In this document: positions 20,587 through 32,122 of the stretch, one piece after another | Layout: each line of letters begins with the position of its first letter | Numbering within the stretch: the first letter of the stretch is position 1 | Assembly: GCA_030323885.1 (NCBI GenBank) | Contig: CM059197.1 | Span: forward strand, 28,973,178-29,037,177 | DNA: 64,000 nucleotides | From: Branchipolynoe longqiensis | Taxonomy: Eukaryota; Annelida; Polychaeta; Phyllodocida; Polynoidae | Direction: 5' to 3' | Position numbers and translations under genes: made by a program | The notes under the pieces: generated by a model | What the model was told of the DNA's origin: nothing | Databases searched by the model: none | The model's input: the letters and a program-made list of their open reading frames with translations, nothing else

Positions 20587-20913
20587 CAGTATAACCCTGT
20601 TAAACCAAGATCAGTTAAACCAAATGATCGGTTAATCCAAACTATTTTTGGCGGCCCGGCTAAATACTACCATTTGTCATATAAAAAAAGTCTCTGGTGA
20701 CCTGATAACTAAATGAAAGTTTGGTTTAACCATACCGGAGTGGCCTGGGGTCCGACAATGTTGTTTGGATTAACCGATAATTTGGATTAACCGACTTCGG
20801 TTTAACCAACTTTTTTATATGATAAATGGTAGTATTTTGCCGGGTCGCCGACAAAAGTTTGGAATAACTGATCGTTTGGTTTCTACCGAGCTTGGTTTAA
20901 CGGGGTTGTACTG
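20587..20913. mobile_element. 327-bp pogo/Tigger-like MITE (TA target)
   Basis: Inverted ends CAGTATAACCCTGTTAAACC and GGTTTAACGGGGTTGTACTG, flanked by TA on both sides. The word GGTTTAACC/GGTTAATCC recurs throughout. No transposase. Assignment from the CAGT ends and TA duplication. Confidence 0.75.
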
Positions 20914-21261
20914 TATATATATATCTCAGGAAATAACAGAAACTCAGAACCATCATACTATGCAACTTTAAGCACAGCGATGGAATATCGTTGAAGAAGT
21001 TGAACAGTTAATTAATCTTTTTACGCAGTTAAATCAAATTTGCGAGCTCCCACCGGTGCCTTATATGCATGTGATCCTAAATCTCAGATTATGCTGAGAA
21101 CTCTCACTGCTTTGTCATAGTTAGGTTTTGTCCGATTGTCGAGTCAATGAGATCTCTTCTAAGAAGCCGATTGTGGCATGTTCTACAGCCAACCCAATTA
21201 CTGGGTTTGGAGCATGCGCACTCGTCAGGATTAGCAGAAGGGTGCTGTTTACTAGACATTA

Positions 21262-21507
21262 GGCTGTGTATCCATAGACGTTCCCTTGTGGCATGTTCCC
21301 TTGTTCTGTGTTCGCTTGTGACCTTGTGACACACCAGACATACACTGAATATGTTCATTCTCTATGTTCCCGGTCAGGACATCATATGTGCCATGCCCAA
21401 GCTATGGGAATGGGCACTAAGAAAAACACAGGCGCATTGTGGTGTGTCACAAGCGAACACAGAACAAGGGAACATGCCACAAGGGAACAGTCTATGGATA
21501 CACGGCC
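21262..21507. mobile_element. 246-bp PIF/Harbinger-like hairpin MITE (TTA target)
   Basis: About 60-bp inverted arms: GTGTATCCATAGACGTTCCC on the left mirrors GGAACAGTCTATGGATACAC on the right, continuing through the GGCATGTTCCCTTGTTCTGT block. TTA lies on both sides (21259-21261, 21508-21510), a three-base duplication typical of the superfamily. Confidence 0.75.
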
Positions 21508-21671
21508 TTAGATGGACCAGGTACGCAGAAATATGCATGGCCAAATGTACAGGCTTCCAATACTAAGAAATCCAAGGGGACAACAAATATCGAACCGAGA
21601 AAAACAGGAGGTTACAAACAAGGTGCACAAGAAGCAACAGTAGTAGTCCATTACTAGCAATGGTAAAATAG

Positions 21672-21800
21672 AAATGCATTGTATATGATCGCAGTGTAGC
21701 TAACATGAGTGCCAATATTTGGAATAAACTGCCAGCTGCAACACGAAATATAGAAAACATAGTAGTATTTAAGAAACTACTAAAAAATAATGTAACCTAG
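21672..21800 (+). pseudogene. LINE ORF2 C-terminal tail (CR1/jockey-like)
   Basis: The frame ending at 21800 reads YDRSVANMSANIWNKLPAAT then RNIENIVVFKKLLKNNVT. This fits the conserved end of CR1/jockey-type ORF2 proteins (xxWNxLPxxIR...FKxxLK). Everything upstream is lost; a stop lies just before. About 165 bp of AT-rich 3' UTR follow, up to the MITE at 21972. Not the same LINE as at 3309. Confidence 0.6.
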
Positions 21801-21971
21801 AAAAACAAATGATGTTTAAATGGACTAACACAAAGTATATGAAAAGCTGGATTTTGGACTGTTTGCAATCTACAAATAGTTACAAACCATAGACGATGAG
21901 CACGAAAAACCTAAATTATTACTAAGATAAAATTCAAAAGATTTAAATCACATTAGATTAGTGCTCCTAAT

Positions 21972-22998
21972 GGCCCTGTCACACTACGACGTGATGACAT
22001 CAGCATAGGGAGAACGTGAAAAACGTTGAACTTCTCGGCGTAGTATGCAAATTTGGGCACAAGTTGAAAGTGGATGCAGCATAGTGGACGAGAGGGTAAC
22101 ATCAGTAAAGCGTAGTGCTACCATCATTCAACGAGACAGGACAATGTCATTACGCTCACGGAACGTTATGAATGTTATTCCATCGCCAGAAGAACGTTAT
22201 GTGACGTTACATACATCTTGACACGGTGGCGAAACGTTGAACGTACATTGAATGTATGTTCTCATGACGTTCTCCTGACGTTCGCATTACGCCGCATGGG
22301 CATTTCCACCCGGTTTAATGTGGGTCAACGTTTGTTTGTTTGTTTGTTTGTTGTTGTTTTGCGTCCTAGCAACATCTAAGGTCATATCAGGACGGGTACC
22401 GACTTGTGACAGTGCGCACTCATGGCGACTTTATAGTGCTGTCCCACTGGGAAACCAGGCCGCCGGCACCATGACCTGGTATCCCACTCAGTCACATTAT
22501 CCTGACACTGAGCACACCAGTCCTTGCCCTATCCTAATAATGCCGAGCGCCTGGCTAGGAAGCGACAAGTACCAATTTTAAAGTCATTGGTTTGACTCGA
22601 CCTGGACTCGAACCCACGACCCCACGATCTACCAGCACGGGAGACGGATGCTCTAACTCATTCGGCCATCCCGTCTGGTCGTGGGTCAACGTAGTGGAAC
22701 GTAGTTGAATGTAGTGAGCAGCGTTTGACTAACATCCATTTAACGTCATTGACCTTCGCTGAACGTGAACAGAATGTACGGCAAACGTAAACCCCTATGT
22801 TTGAGGTACATCAAAAGTTTTGAACATGTCCAAAACCTCAACGTAACTCGACGTAACACGACGTAATGTGACGTAGCTCGACGTCATTCTAACGTCATTC
22901 TGATGTCATCATAACCTAACCCAACATACATCAACGTAATGACGGAAATTGACCACGTTAGGCTCACGTTCGCTCATTACGTCATAGTGTGACAGGGG
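21972..22998. mobile_element. MITE with GGCCCTGTCACACTACGACG ends, split by a SINE
   Basis: The left end GGCCCTGTCACACTACGACG mirrors the right end TCATAGTGTGACAGGGG. The interior is dominated by the word AACGT/ACGTT (GAACGTTATG, GACGTTCTCC, CAACGTAGTG). A dyad core GTTTTGAACATGTCCAAAAC lies at 22817-22836. Flanking TAAT/ATTA would fit a TAA/TTA target. About 666 bp without the SINE. Confidence 0.8.
22332..22680 (-). mobile_element. SINE-A copy inserted in a MITE, 12-bp target duplication
   Basis: Near full length on the minus strand: tRNA head GGGATGGCCGAATGAGTTAG, body and (CAAA)n tail. GTGGGTCAACGT occurs on both sides (22320-22331, 22681-22692) and is MITE sequence, proving insertion into an already resident MITE. 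Confidence 0.95.
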
Positions 22999-23705
22999 TA
23001 TTAGCAGTGAAAATAAAAAGTTAGTGTTAACACACTTAGCGATTATGAGCAGGGTAAATAAATACATTCATCACACAGACACACACAATGTCTCCATGAG
23101 GCAAGCTGCCGTCAAAGGCAGTGGTTGAGAGATAAGACATGCACTAACAACCAGTGGAGAGGCTCAGAAACCAGAGAAGAGCTGGTAAAATGGCAAATGC
23201 ATTACGCAGAGATTAAGTAATAATATTGCAAAGTATATCTAGATGGATATGAGATTTTGTGACAGAGCATTCCTGGGATTATTGGGTCGTTGTATGCAAG
23301 TCTGGAGGGGCGCCCGAAATGTGAGGGATATTCATAAGTGTGCATCTCTAACATTATATGTGACGGATACACATGAGTGTGCATCTATAGAATTGTATGC
23401 AATTGTCCGAGAATCCTGGAAATGCTATCCTGGGCATCAACCCATTTTCTTCATTAAACACATATTAAAATGGCAAAATCCTGAGTACTGAAATGGGATA
23501 ATCTCGTGGATTCAATGTTGAGTCCATTCTCCTTCGATAAGATTCTTTTTTGATTGGTTGTCAAACTTGACGAGCTTAGTTTAGAAAGAATAGTTTAAGG
23601 GGGCAATACACAAATGGACTAGTAAAACTTCTGAAAAAAGCGTAGCAACAAATATTGCGATATTGTCTGTATGAAGCGTATAGTACTTGGTGGGTAGAAA
23701 CACAT
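22999..23705. other. No recognisable feature
   Basis: AT-rich DNA with repeated GATATTCATAAGTGTGCATC-like strings near 23320-23390 (ATGAGTGTGCATCTAT again shortly after). No gene or named element. Confidence 0.45.
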
Positions 23706-24220
23706 TGTAAAATGTTCCGATATTATGGCACATGAGGATACATGTGAACACTACTATAATAAATTGCAACTTGTCTATATAAATATATAATGGTAGATGG
23801 TGATATATAAAATCCAAAGGCATATGAGGGATATGTGGAGTTGGTAAACTATTGCTCATTAGGTGTAGAAATTGTATAGTCAAATAGTAGAGAGGAGTGT
23901 CACTTCTTAGATACAGTCTTTGGAGGAGTTGCCTCACATACCCCCTCCCCCCATGTGTTATTTATGGATCACTGGCCACAAGGCACTGTAGCCAGCATGA
24001 CGAGGCCTTGGATACAACAGATTGAACTCTAATTGGTAGATCAACCCATGTGACCACCACCATCTTGGATTCTAAAAGCTATATATATAATAAACTAAGC
24101 AAGGTCCTTCTGGTTCCTTCTGCACACTCTATCTCTTGCCTTCCTTCTCTATACTTGCCTGTAGTGATTTCCTATTTAACCTGCCTACACAACCACAGCT
24201 GCCGGCCGTCACCCTTTACA
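23706..24220 (+). mobile_element. Solo LTR, second copy
   Basis: Starts TGTAAAATGTTCC, ends CCCTTTACA, and aligns along its length with the minus-strand LTR at 153-660. A TATATATAATAAACTAAGC block combines a TATA-like and a poly(A)-like signal. No target duplication is visible, so it is older or was rearranged. Contains no gene. Confidence 0.65.
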
Positions 24221-24407
24221 CCACGTTCAAATTGATTTGAAATACCTTGTTTTATTTGATGTTTCAAATAGATTTAATTTAACTCAAGTTGTGTGTGCTT
24301 GTACCTGTCGATTTGAGTGAAATACTATATGGTGAATTTAGTCAATACCTCAGCATGCGGAGTGTTTAATTCTACCTGTCGGCATTACTTTCCACCACAC
24401 ACAGGAT

Positions 24408-24983
24408 GCAGTGGCCGGATCAGAAAGAGCGTTGGCTTCCCATTCGCGAGGTTCGGTGTTTGAACCCCCGGCCAAGTCAAACTAATTACAAACAACATTG
24501 ATCGCCTTGTGTGTGGCATTATTAGGATAGGACAAGGGCTGGTTAGCAAATATCATGATAATGTGACTGAGTGGAAAATCAAGGCATTATGGAACTGGTG
24601 GGCTGGTGTCCCAGTGGGAAATCACTCAAGGCCCTGTCACACCTCACCGGATTAGGGGAAATGGACAGAAAATTAACAATGTCCGGTTTGTCTCCGTACA
24701 AGTTTTGAACATGCACAAAACTAGGAATGGATGCCACCGGATTGATGTCTACGGTTCTTGTCCGGTTTGATTTTGTTTTGTCTGTTGGCTATCCATTCAT
24801 GTCCGTTTCATATCTGTTTCATGTCTGTTTCATGTCCGTTTCATGTCCGTTTGTAGACCTGATGTCGCAACACTTTGACACATTTTAAGACATTTTGATA
24901 CTTATCACCACCGGACCACACAATTCTGTCGCCATGAGTGTGCACTGTCACAAGTCGGTATCCCCTGATATAACATATGGCAA
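24408..24983 (+). mobile_element. SINE-A copy split by a MITE
   Basis: Head GTGGCCGGATCAGAAAGAGC with B box GTGTTTGAACCCCCGG. The body runs to CCAGTGGGAAATCACTCA, then resumes after the MITE at GTCGCCATGAGTGTGCACTG and ends in CCCCTGATATAACAT. Confidence 0.75.
24629..24927. mobile_element. MITE with AAGGCCCTGTCACACCTCAC end, inside a SINE
   Basis: The left terminus is clear; the right terminus is not recognisable, so this copy may have lost it. The interior repeats the word GTCCGTTTCAT and ends with CACATTTTAAGACATTTTGA, shared with 62550-62960. The core GTTTTGAACATGCACAAAAC sits at 24702-24721. Confidence 0.65.
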
Positions 24984-25138
24984 GAGTGTGTGCACATATC
25001 TCTTACATGGCTGGAGTGTATGCAAGTATAAAGATTACATGGCTGAAATGTGTGATGGTATGCATCGTCTGGCTCCACAATAGCAGACTGTCGTTCTGGT
25101 CTAGTCTGCAAGATGAATGAGTGGTGGGCAATTTGGAG

Positions 25139-25329
25139 TTAAAGTTGCATAGTCCGATGAAAACATCAAATTTTAAAAACCAAAACACTTATCTAGACTT
25201 AATTTAACTTATTCAACTTTGATACTGGTGCACTTATTAAGTATCTTGTGCTGCATAGCAGGTCGTAATAAGTCAATTTAATAGAACCTGTTAGTACTAA
25301 AGTCTATGGTGCCAGAGTTTTGGCATGCT
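25139..25329 (+). mobile_element. MITE-D, left half
   Basis: Starts TTAAAGTTGCATAGTCCGAT and runs through ACTTATCTAGACTTAATTTA to AGAGTTTTGGCATGC, where a SINE-A fragment takes over. The right half is absent. Confidence 0.65.
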
Positions 25330-25332
25330 TGG

Positions 25333-25533
25333 CACTCAGTCACATTATCCTGACACTGAGCTAACCAGTAGTTGTCCTATCATAATAATGCTGAGCACCT
25401 GGCTAGGAAGGGACAATTGTCATTTGTTATGTCATTGGTTTGACTCGACCGTGGTTTGACCCCATGGTTTCGAATCTTATGATCTACCAAAATGGGAGAC
25501 GGACGCTCAACTCATTTGGGAATCACTGCTAGG
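25333..25533 (-). mobile_element. SINE-A copy, head and half the body
   Basis: Minus strand: head with GTCCGTCTCCCATTTTGGTA, a locally duplicated B-box region, and the body up to CAGGATAATGTGACTGAGTG. The tail is lost. Confidence 0.75.
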
Positions 25534-25930
25534 ATTGGGTGATGGTTGTAGTCTAGCGGTGGTTGGCATTGAGGTGTTGTTGAAACGGCTCACAATGTGA
25601 CTGTGAAGAAAAGGAAAGGGAATGGGGGGAGGGGGGGGGGGGTCAGCAGTGGCAGCAGCGGCAAGGAAAAATTCCAGCCGCTATTGGATTTTAAGCCAAT
25701 GGGGAGGAGACATGATCAATAGCCTGGAGCAAGACGCTCCCACAGTGTAGGCGGTGCAGGGTTTACTAGCATTTCATCGATTTGAACCCTGCGGTAGACA
25801 CCTACAAAAATAGCCCTAATTAGTGGGAGGTATAGGAACAAACGGCGATATGGTCAGATATTCACCCCTTTTCGTCTCAAAGAAGCGTGGTTGTTTGAGT
25901 GTAATGTTGTATATATATGATGTTTATTTA
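25534..25930. other. No recognisable feature; poly-G run
   Basis: A G-rich stretch near 25625-25643; otherwise nothing recognised. Confidence 0.4.
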
Positions 25931-25941
25931 CTGCCAGTTGG

Positions 25942-26285
25942 GGACCAGACGGGATGGCCAAATGAGTTAGAGCGTCCGTCTCCCATGCTGGTAGATCGTG
26001 GGGTCATGGGTTCGAACCCTCGTCGAGTCAAACCAATGACTTAAAAATTGATACTTGTCGCTTCCTAACCAGGCGCTCGGCATTATTAGGACAGGACAAG
26101 GACTGGTGTGCTCAGTGTCAGGATAATGTGACTGAGTGGGATACCAGGTCATGGGTACTGGCGGCCTGGTTTCCCAGTGGGACAGCACTATAAATTTGTC
26201 ATGAGTGCGCACTGTCACAAGTCCGGACCTGTCCTGATATGACCTTGGATGTTGCTAGGACGTAAAACAACAACAAACAAACAAA
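25942..26285 (+). mobile_element. SINE-A, full-length reference copy
   Basis: Head GGGATGGCCAAATGAGTTAG, B box GGGTTCGAACCCTCG, body GCGCTCGGCATTATTAGGAC ... ACTGAGTGGGATACCAGGTC ... CTGATATGACCTTGGATGTT, tail of CAA repeats. A target duplication CTGCCAGTTGG / CTGGCAGTTGG (one mismatch) lies at 25931-25941 and 26286-26296. RNA polymerase III A and B boxes are recognisable in the head. Confidence 0.9.
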
Positions 26286-26296
26286 CTGGCAGTTGG

Positions 26297-26977
26297 TAAA
26301 ATGAATGAATTGCGACAGTATAAAAGAAAATGTCTTTATTGCGTTGGAATATGACGGTCATATGTGAGTGAAGCGGGCCCGAGGCTGAGACTGGGCGGTA
26401 TGGGTGCGCATGGGCACGGGCTTTACCGCTGCTTCCGGGGGGTTTAGAAGAACACTCTGGGAAGGTAAAGGGGGTGGGTGGGGTGTGTGGGGGGGATTCA
26501 ATGGCATAACCACGCAATCCACAGAGAAACAGAACAATTTGCCTGTGCATTCCAATCTTCTCCAAATGTGTCATTTATTCAAATGGAAAAAAAAACAAAA
26601 ACAATTTAAACCCACACACAACAGAATTTCATATCGTATGTATAGTATTGATTTTTCGCAATTGGCAATCAAAATTACATTTAATTCAACTAGCGGAGGT
26701 CTAGGAGATTGTATGGTGTGAACAGGATTGGAGGTGGCGGTTGTGTGGTGGTGAAACTCGCGAAAATTAGTTGTGTTCCGATATTGACCGTCGGTGGACA
26801 TGAGTGGCGGAGGAGGACCAATGGCTGTGCTTACACATGGTTCAACATCTGTCTCCCTAACCTACCAATCCCACCCTCCCTCCTTCCGCGCTGATCTCCT
26901 CTGACCCTCCCTCTATCGCGCGTCTTCCTTCATCTCACTCCCTCCCTCAGCTTCCTCGTCACCACCCTCCCTCAGCT
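26297..26977. other. No recognisable feature
   Basis: Mixed composition; G-rich run at 26460-26490. Short frames on both strands lack motifs. Confidence 0.4.
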
Positions 26978-27635
26978 TCCCGACACCCCCACCTCCAACA
27001 CCCACCTCCCACCTCCCACCTCCAACCCCCACACCCCCACACCACCAACGCCCACCTCCAACACCCACCGCCCACCTCCAGCTCCAGCACCACCACCTCC
27101 AACTCCCACACCCCCACCACCAACACCCACATCCCACCTCCAACCCAACACCTCCAACTCCAACACCCCCACCTCCAACCCCCACACCCCCACCACCAAC
27201 ACCCAAATCCCACCTCCAACACAACACCTCCCACTCTAACCCCCAACACTGCCATCTCTAACACCCACCTCCCATCTCCAACCCCAACACCCCCACTTCC
27301 AACCCCCACACCCCCACCTCCAACTCCAGCACCCCCACCTCCAATACCCACCTTCCATCTCCAACCCCCCCACCTCCCATCTCCCACCTCCAACTCCAAC
27401 ACCCTCCTCCAACACCCACCCCCACCTCCAACAACCATACCGCCACCTTCAACGCCCACCTCCCACTTCCAACTTTCACCTCCAACACCCACCTCCAACC
27501 CCAACATCCCCCCTCCAACACCCACCCCCACCTTCAACCCCCACCTCCCACTTCCAATCTCCACCTCCAATATCCACCTCCCACCTCCAACCCCCACACC
27601 CCCCACCACCAACACCCCCGCCTCCAACACCCAAC
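26978..27635. repeat. CA-rich minisatellite (CCCACCTCCAACA)
   Basis: About 650 bp of irregular 6-15 bp units from CACCTCCAAC and CCCCCAC words. The minus strand reads as glycine/valine-rich frames that I reject as genes. Confidence 0.85.
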
Positions 27636-27639
27636 ACAT

Positions 27640-28105
27640 CTGTACTCTTCGGCTGCGGTGTTAAATTGTTAACCATAGTTCTAAAGGCATTGTCGCTGTC
27701 TTTTGGTTTTACCACCTTCTTTTTATCTGTGCCCTGTCCCTAGTTGGTACCCGGGTGTGCCAGAACACAGACGCCATAGTCTATTATAGGTTGAGTCGGT
27801 GAGCATGGTTGGTGTGTCCGTACCTTTCGTGATTTGTGCCAGAACATATACCAAGGTGGACCATGGCCTCATTTCTTCTGATCCTCCCAGTACTCCAGAT
27901 GGCTGTGTATTTATAGGTTTGATGTCACCCTCTTCCACGGCCTGTCCTTGGCATGTCTGCTCTTTCACAGTTTGCCTTGACAGCGCCCGGTCAGGTGTTA
28001 TTTGGTGCCCATATGATGGTGTATCGTTTTTAATTGTTCTTTTTTAGGAATTGTTTATAGTGCTCCAGTTTCTTGATTGCTCTGACGAGAGGTGGTTGTT
28101 TTTTC
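27640..28105 (-). pseudogene. Degenerate coding remnant, unknown protein
   Basis: On the minus strand three phases read as plausible protein in succession. WKKQPPLVRAIKKLEHYKQF comes first, then a shift into DTPSYGHQITPDRALSRQTV...GDIKPINTQPSGVLGGSEEM...STLVYVLAQITKGTD, then a further shift into DKKKVVKPKDSDNAFRTMVN. Two single-base-type frame changes would join them; a SINE-A fragment cuts the upstream end and the CA-rich array the downstream end. I do not recognise the family; an old transposon ORF or processed pseudogene are both possible. Chance cannot be excluded. Confidence 0.25.
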
Positions 28106-28106
28106 C

Positions 28107-28215
28107 AGGCTTGTGGGTTTGAACCCTTTGCCAGTCAAACCAATGACTTAAAAATTGTTATTTGTCGCTTCATAGCCAGGCGCTCGGCATTATTAGTACA
28201 GGGCAAGGAGCAGTG
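28107..28215 (+). mobile_element. SINE-A fragment
   Basis: B box GTGGGTTTGAACCC through CAGGCGCTCGGCATTATTAG to GGGCAAGGAGC. Both ends truncated. Confidence 0.75.
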
Positions 28216-28689
28216 GAATATGGAAGACCAATAATCCACGATTGAAATTTCCCATGCTTAATCAACTAATGTACCACAAAATAATAATAATTATAATAAT
28301 ACCTTGTCAAAAAGAACTACATTTCAACTCACATCACAATAGTATAGTTCTATGTCTAATTGTATTTGGTGAATTGGGCGTGGTTTATATAAATCTCGCT
28401 GAATATATATATATATATATATATATATCTCTATATAAATATGTATATAATCGAGAGGGAGAGATTGCACATTTGGTCTTTGGAAGTTAAATTATTGCTT
28501 CCTGTAGGTGGAATGCATTGTCTAAGCGAATGGCTATTTACAGCTAAAACTGCTCTGTCATGTGGTTAAACCCCATTAGCTTGCCTTCTGACCTTGACAT
28601 GCGAGGCACCTGGGAGGAGCTTCTCCAATTCATGTTCTTTTAAGTGTGTATTATTCTCCCTCTTTGCAATCTCCCCGATGCATTCTGGG
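28216..28689. other. No recognisable feature apart from (TA)n
   Basis: TA microsatellite near 28400-28430. A GGCACCTGGGAGGAGC stretch precedes the GT array. Confidence 0.4.
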
Positions 28690-29915
28690 ACCTGGGTGAG
28701 TATGTGTGTTTGTGTGATTGTGGGTATGTATGGATGTGTGTTTGTGTGTATGTGTGTATGTGTGTATGTGTGTATGTGTGTATGTGTGTATGTGTGTATG
28801 GGTGTATGTGTGTATATGTATGTGTATATCTGTATATGTGCATGCATGTATGTGTATGTGTTGTTGTGTGTGTATGTGTGTATGTGTCAAGTGTATGTGT
28901 ATATGTGTGTATTTGTCCGGGTGTATGTGCTTATGGGTATATGTGGGTATGTGTGTATATGTGTATATGTGGGTATGTCGGTGATGTGGGTATGTGTGTA
29001 TGTGTAGGTATGGATGTATACATGTATGCGTGTGTGTGTGGATGTGTGGATGTGTATGAGTACGGGTGTGATTGTGTATATGCATGTATATGGGTATGTG
29101 TATGTGTGTATGTGGGTATGTGGTGTGCGCATATGTGTGTATATGTGGTTGGGTGTACATGTGTATCAATGTGTGTGGGTATGTGTATATGTGTTTAAGT
29201 ATGTATGCGTGTATGTGTATATGTGTATATGTGTATGTGTATATGTGTATATGTGTATATGTGTATAGGTGTATAGGTGTATGTGTTTATATGTGTGTAG
29301 GTGTGGATGTGTGGATGTGGGTATGTGTGCATGTGTAGGTGCGTATGGGTGTATGGGTGTATGGGTGGTTGTGTATGAGTATATGTGTGTATGTGTGTAT
29401 GGGTTTGGTGTGTGTATGTGTATGTGTGGCTATGTGTATATACATGTATATATGTGTGTATGTGTGGCTGTGTATGAGTGTATGTGTATGCGTGCATATG
29501 TGCATGTGTGTATGTGTGTATGTGTGTATGTGTATATGTGTGTAAGTGTGTCTGTGTATGTGTGGATGTGTATGAGTACATGTGTGTATGTGTATGTGTG
29601 TGTATATGTGCATGCATGTATGTGTGTATGTGTGTATGTATGGGTATGTATGTATGTGTGTATGTGGGTATGCATGTGTGTATGTGGGTATGCATGTATG
29701 TGTGTATTTGTGGATGTGTATGAGTATATGTGTGTAACGGTATATGCGTGGATATGTGCATCAATGTGTGTGTCTGTGTGTGTATGTGGGTGTAGGTGGG
29801 TATGCGTGTATGCATGTATGTGTGTATTTGTGTATGTGTGTGTGTGACTGTGTATGAGTATATGTGTGTGTGTATATGTGCATGCATGTCTGTGTGTCTG
29901 TGTCTATGTATGTGA
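28690..29915. repeat. 1.2-kb GTGTATGT-type purine/pyrimidine-alternating array
   Basis: Continuous GTATGTGT, ATGTGTATAT and GTGTGGATGT words with almost no C on the plus strand. The long frames in all phases (Cys/Val/Tyr-rich, or His/Thr-rich on the minus strand) are readings of this simple sequence. Confidence 0.95.
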
Positions 29916-31873
29916 GTGCGAGTTGTTGATTCTTTTTGTCATTTGTGAATGGGTTTAATTACAAGCTGAACGGGTGTGCGTTTTGGTTATGGCTACTTGA
30001 GTGTCGGGCACGCTGAAATCCACATGTTTTGAATGTTCATCACCAAAACGCGTGTGGAGATATTGTCTTTTATTACCCGTACTCAATAGTCACTGAGTGG
30101 GCAGGGCAATACGAGGATGCCGTGTTGTCTGTGTATTATGTAAAACCAATACATTTTCGCGGACAGTAAAAATATCCTTTTTCGCGAACAGTGAAAATGC
30201 CCTTTTTCGCGAATCCACCAATCTCGTCAACAGACAAGTCGTCATATTTGCAACGTTTTGTTCTATAGTTATCGCGCGGAAAGTGCCGAGTGAGATTTCT
30301 GAATTAATCAGGGAAAGTGCAACTATTATGGACACCCGCGAAAATAGAATAAGCTGCGTGATTTGTGACTGTAAGGCTCATCGACCATGTTGTGTGGCAA
30401 TAGATAACCGGGGGGTTGTTTAATTATTTCCAGCTTCTGATCTTGTTGCAGGATAATGTGAAATTGCGAATATTATCACACAATGGAATCATTCAAACAG
30501 ATGAGGAAAAGTCATTGATGATGATATTGAAGGCAGTCTGTCGATTTATGAATAATATCGGAAAGCTAGATATAATTATAAAAGTCCATTTAGAAATATT
30601 CTAATCATAGTAGCCTATGCCGATCCCCAAATTCATATATAATTTATTTTTAGGTTCTTCTCTTTCAATTCTTTTCTTGTTGATAAATGAATGATATTCG
30701 GAAGAATGTCAGTTCTTAGTCCCTTAGTTCTGGTCTTCCGGATGCCAACCGCAGAGCTGCGTAGACAAATATATATTCCGTTTTAAAGGGGACTAAAATA
30801 TACAAGACCATTTAGTGAAATGACAGAAGGTATAGTATTTAGAATGAATACTTTTCAGCAAGGTTGAATATGTTTCATTAATACAGTAGGTACACCTTTC
30901 TTGATATAATAATGTCATATATAATTAATTATATCAGTATAAATTGGCGGAGCTATACTTGGCATATTGTTTATATTCATTTGCGTACACTATTTATTAT
31001 TCACTTATGGTGTGCATTGTACTATTTGCTGCTGGCCAGTACCCATCATGTGAAGCTGGCCCAAGCAATGTCAAGGTCAAACAGCACTCTGAACACTCTA
31101 GCGTCACATGAGCTCCACATTTTAAGGTTATTGCATTCGGTAGGGCTATATTTTGCTGAATCAAGGTCCTCTTGAAATAGAAGGAGGCTTCCCACCACTC
31201 CGCGTGTTGCTGCCTTTCTCTTCTGATGTCGTAGGCAACTTTATACATGATATAACCACTAAAGATAAATGGGTGCATCTTTTTACTATTGGTGATTCAT
31301 CAAATTGAATTTGTAATAATATTGGCTTCGATGTATAGCTCACGGAATAAAGAATACAGCAGAATAGGAACTGTGCAACTGTTATTCCTTTAAAACACAT
31401 CCATTCGTCCCACCTCTCTGCGAGGATGCAATCAGCATCTGCTCTCCCACTACAGAAACTGGGTCAGCTTTCATCTTTCAATGGAAGCAGGTCCGACTCA
31501 TAAAAATAATCCCATTCTTCCCTGTGTGTTCTTGAATGCCCATCGGAGATCTTGGTGTAAGAAGGGAACAATGAGTACGTCCTTTGGAGATGGTGTCAAT
31601 TCTTAGTCTTGATTCCATAAGGACCGAACATTAATATAATGTAGATCGGGAATACTTCTTGTAAATCCTCCTTTCTTGTGTCTTTTGACAATCAAATCAA
31701 GGGGGAATCAGAACATTGATTCTGGTTCACTTAGACTCGACACGATATGGTGGTTTGTAGGTGGGGTTGACTGTTGGAAGTGCCCCTAGTGCATAACCAT
31801 CGGATAGTGATATTTGAACAATAGCATCCGTTTTCATCAACATACACCTCCGCGCACATTTCAATAGTATTTA
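29916..31873. other. About 2 kb without a recognisable gene
   Basis: A 108-codon frame at 30097-30423 contains a local direct repeat (CCTTTTTCGCGAAcAGTGAAAA-like words at 30175 and 30200). A GTTCTGGTCTTCCGGATGCC string near 30727 resembles family C. The rest looks single-copy. This is the best stretch to search for host exons, but I cannot point to one. Confidence 0.4.
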
Positions 31874-32122
31874 TTGGAGTTTTACTTCCTGGCAACATCT
31901 AAGATCATATAAGGCTAGGTATCGACTTATGACAGTGCACACTCATGGCAACTTTATAGCACTGCCCCACTTGAATGCCAGAATGCCAGCACCATGACAC
32001 AATTTCCCATGCAGTTACATTATCCTGATATTGAGCTAATGAGTCCTTACCCTATCCTAGTGATGCCAAGTGCCTGGCTAGGAAGCGAAAAGTATCAATT
32101 CTGTAAGTCATTTAATTGAATC
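31874..32122 (-). mobile_element. SINE-A copy lacking the tRNA head
   Basis: Tail TTTTACTTCCTGGCAACATC through CACATTATCCTGA-like body (ACATTATCCTGATATTGAGC) to AAGTATCAATTCTGTAAGTC. Truncated before the head. Confidence 0.75.

Larger units (their letters stand above)
20186..20971 (+). mobile_element. MITE-D, fullest copy, hosting pogo-like MITE insertions
   Basis: The left end TTAAAGTTTGACAGTCCGAT and right end CATACTATGCAACTTTAA are inverted. The interior has ACTTATCTAGATTTGAACCT, AAGCCTATGG and ATATCTCAGGAAATAACAGA blocks shared with copies at 7264, 25139, 37739 and 54966. Another MITE is inserted at 20587-20913. Confidence 0.7.

Noticed and set aside
26959..27639. 226-codon glycine-rich minus-strand frame
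   Set aside because: Composition artefact of the CCACCTCCAA array.
28594..29887. Long open frames of 60-230 codons on both strands
   Set aside because: They are readings of the GT/CA-type simple array; all six frames are open at once and the peptides are low-complexity.
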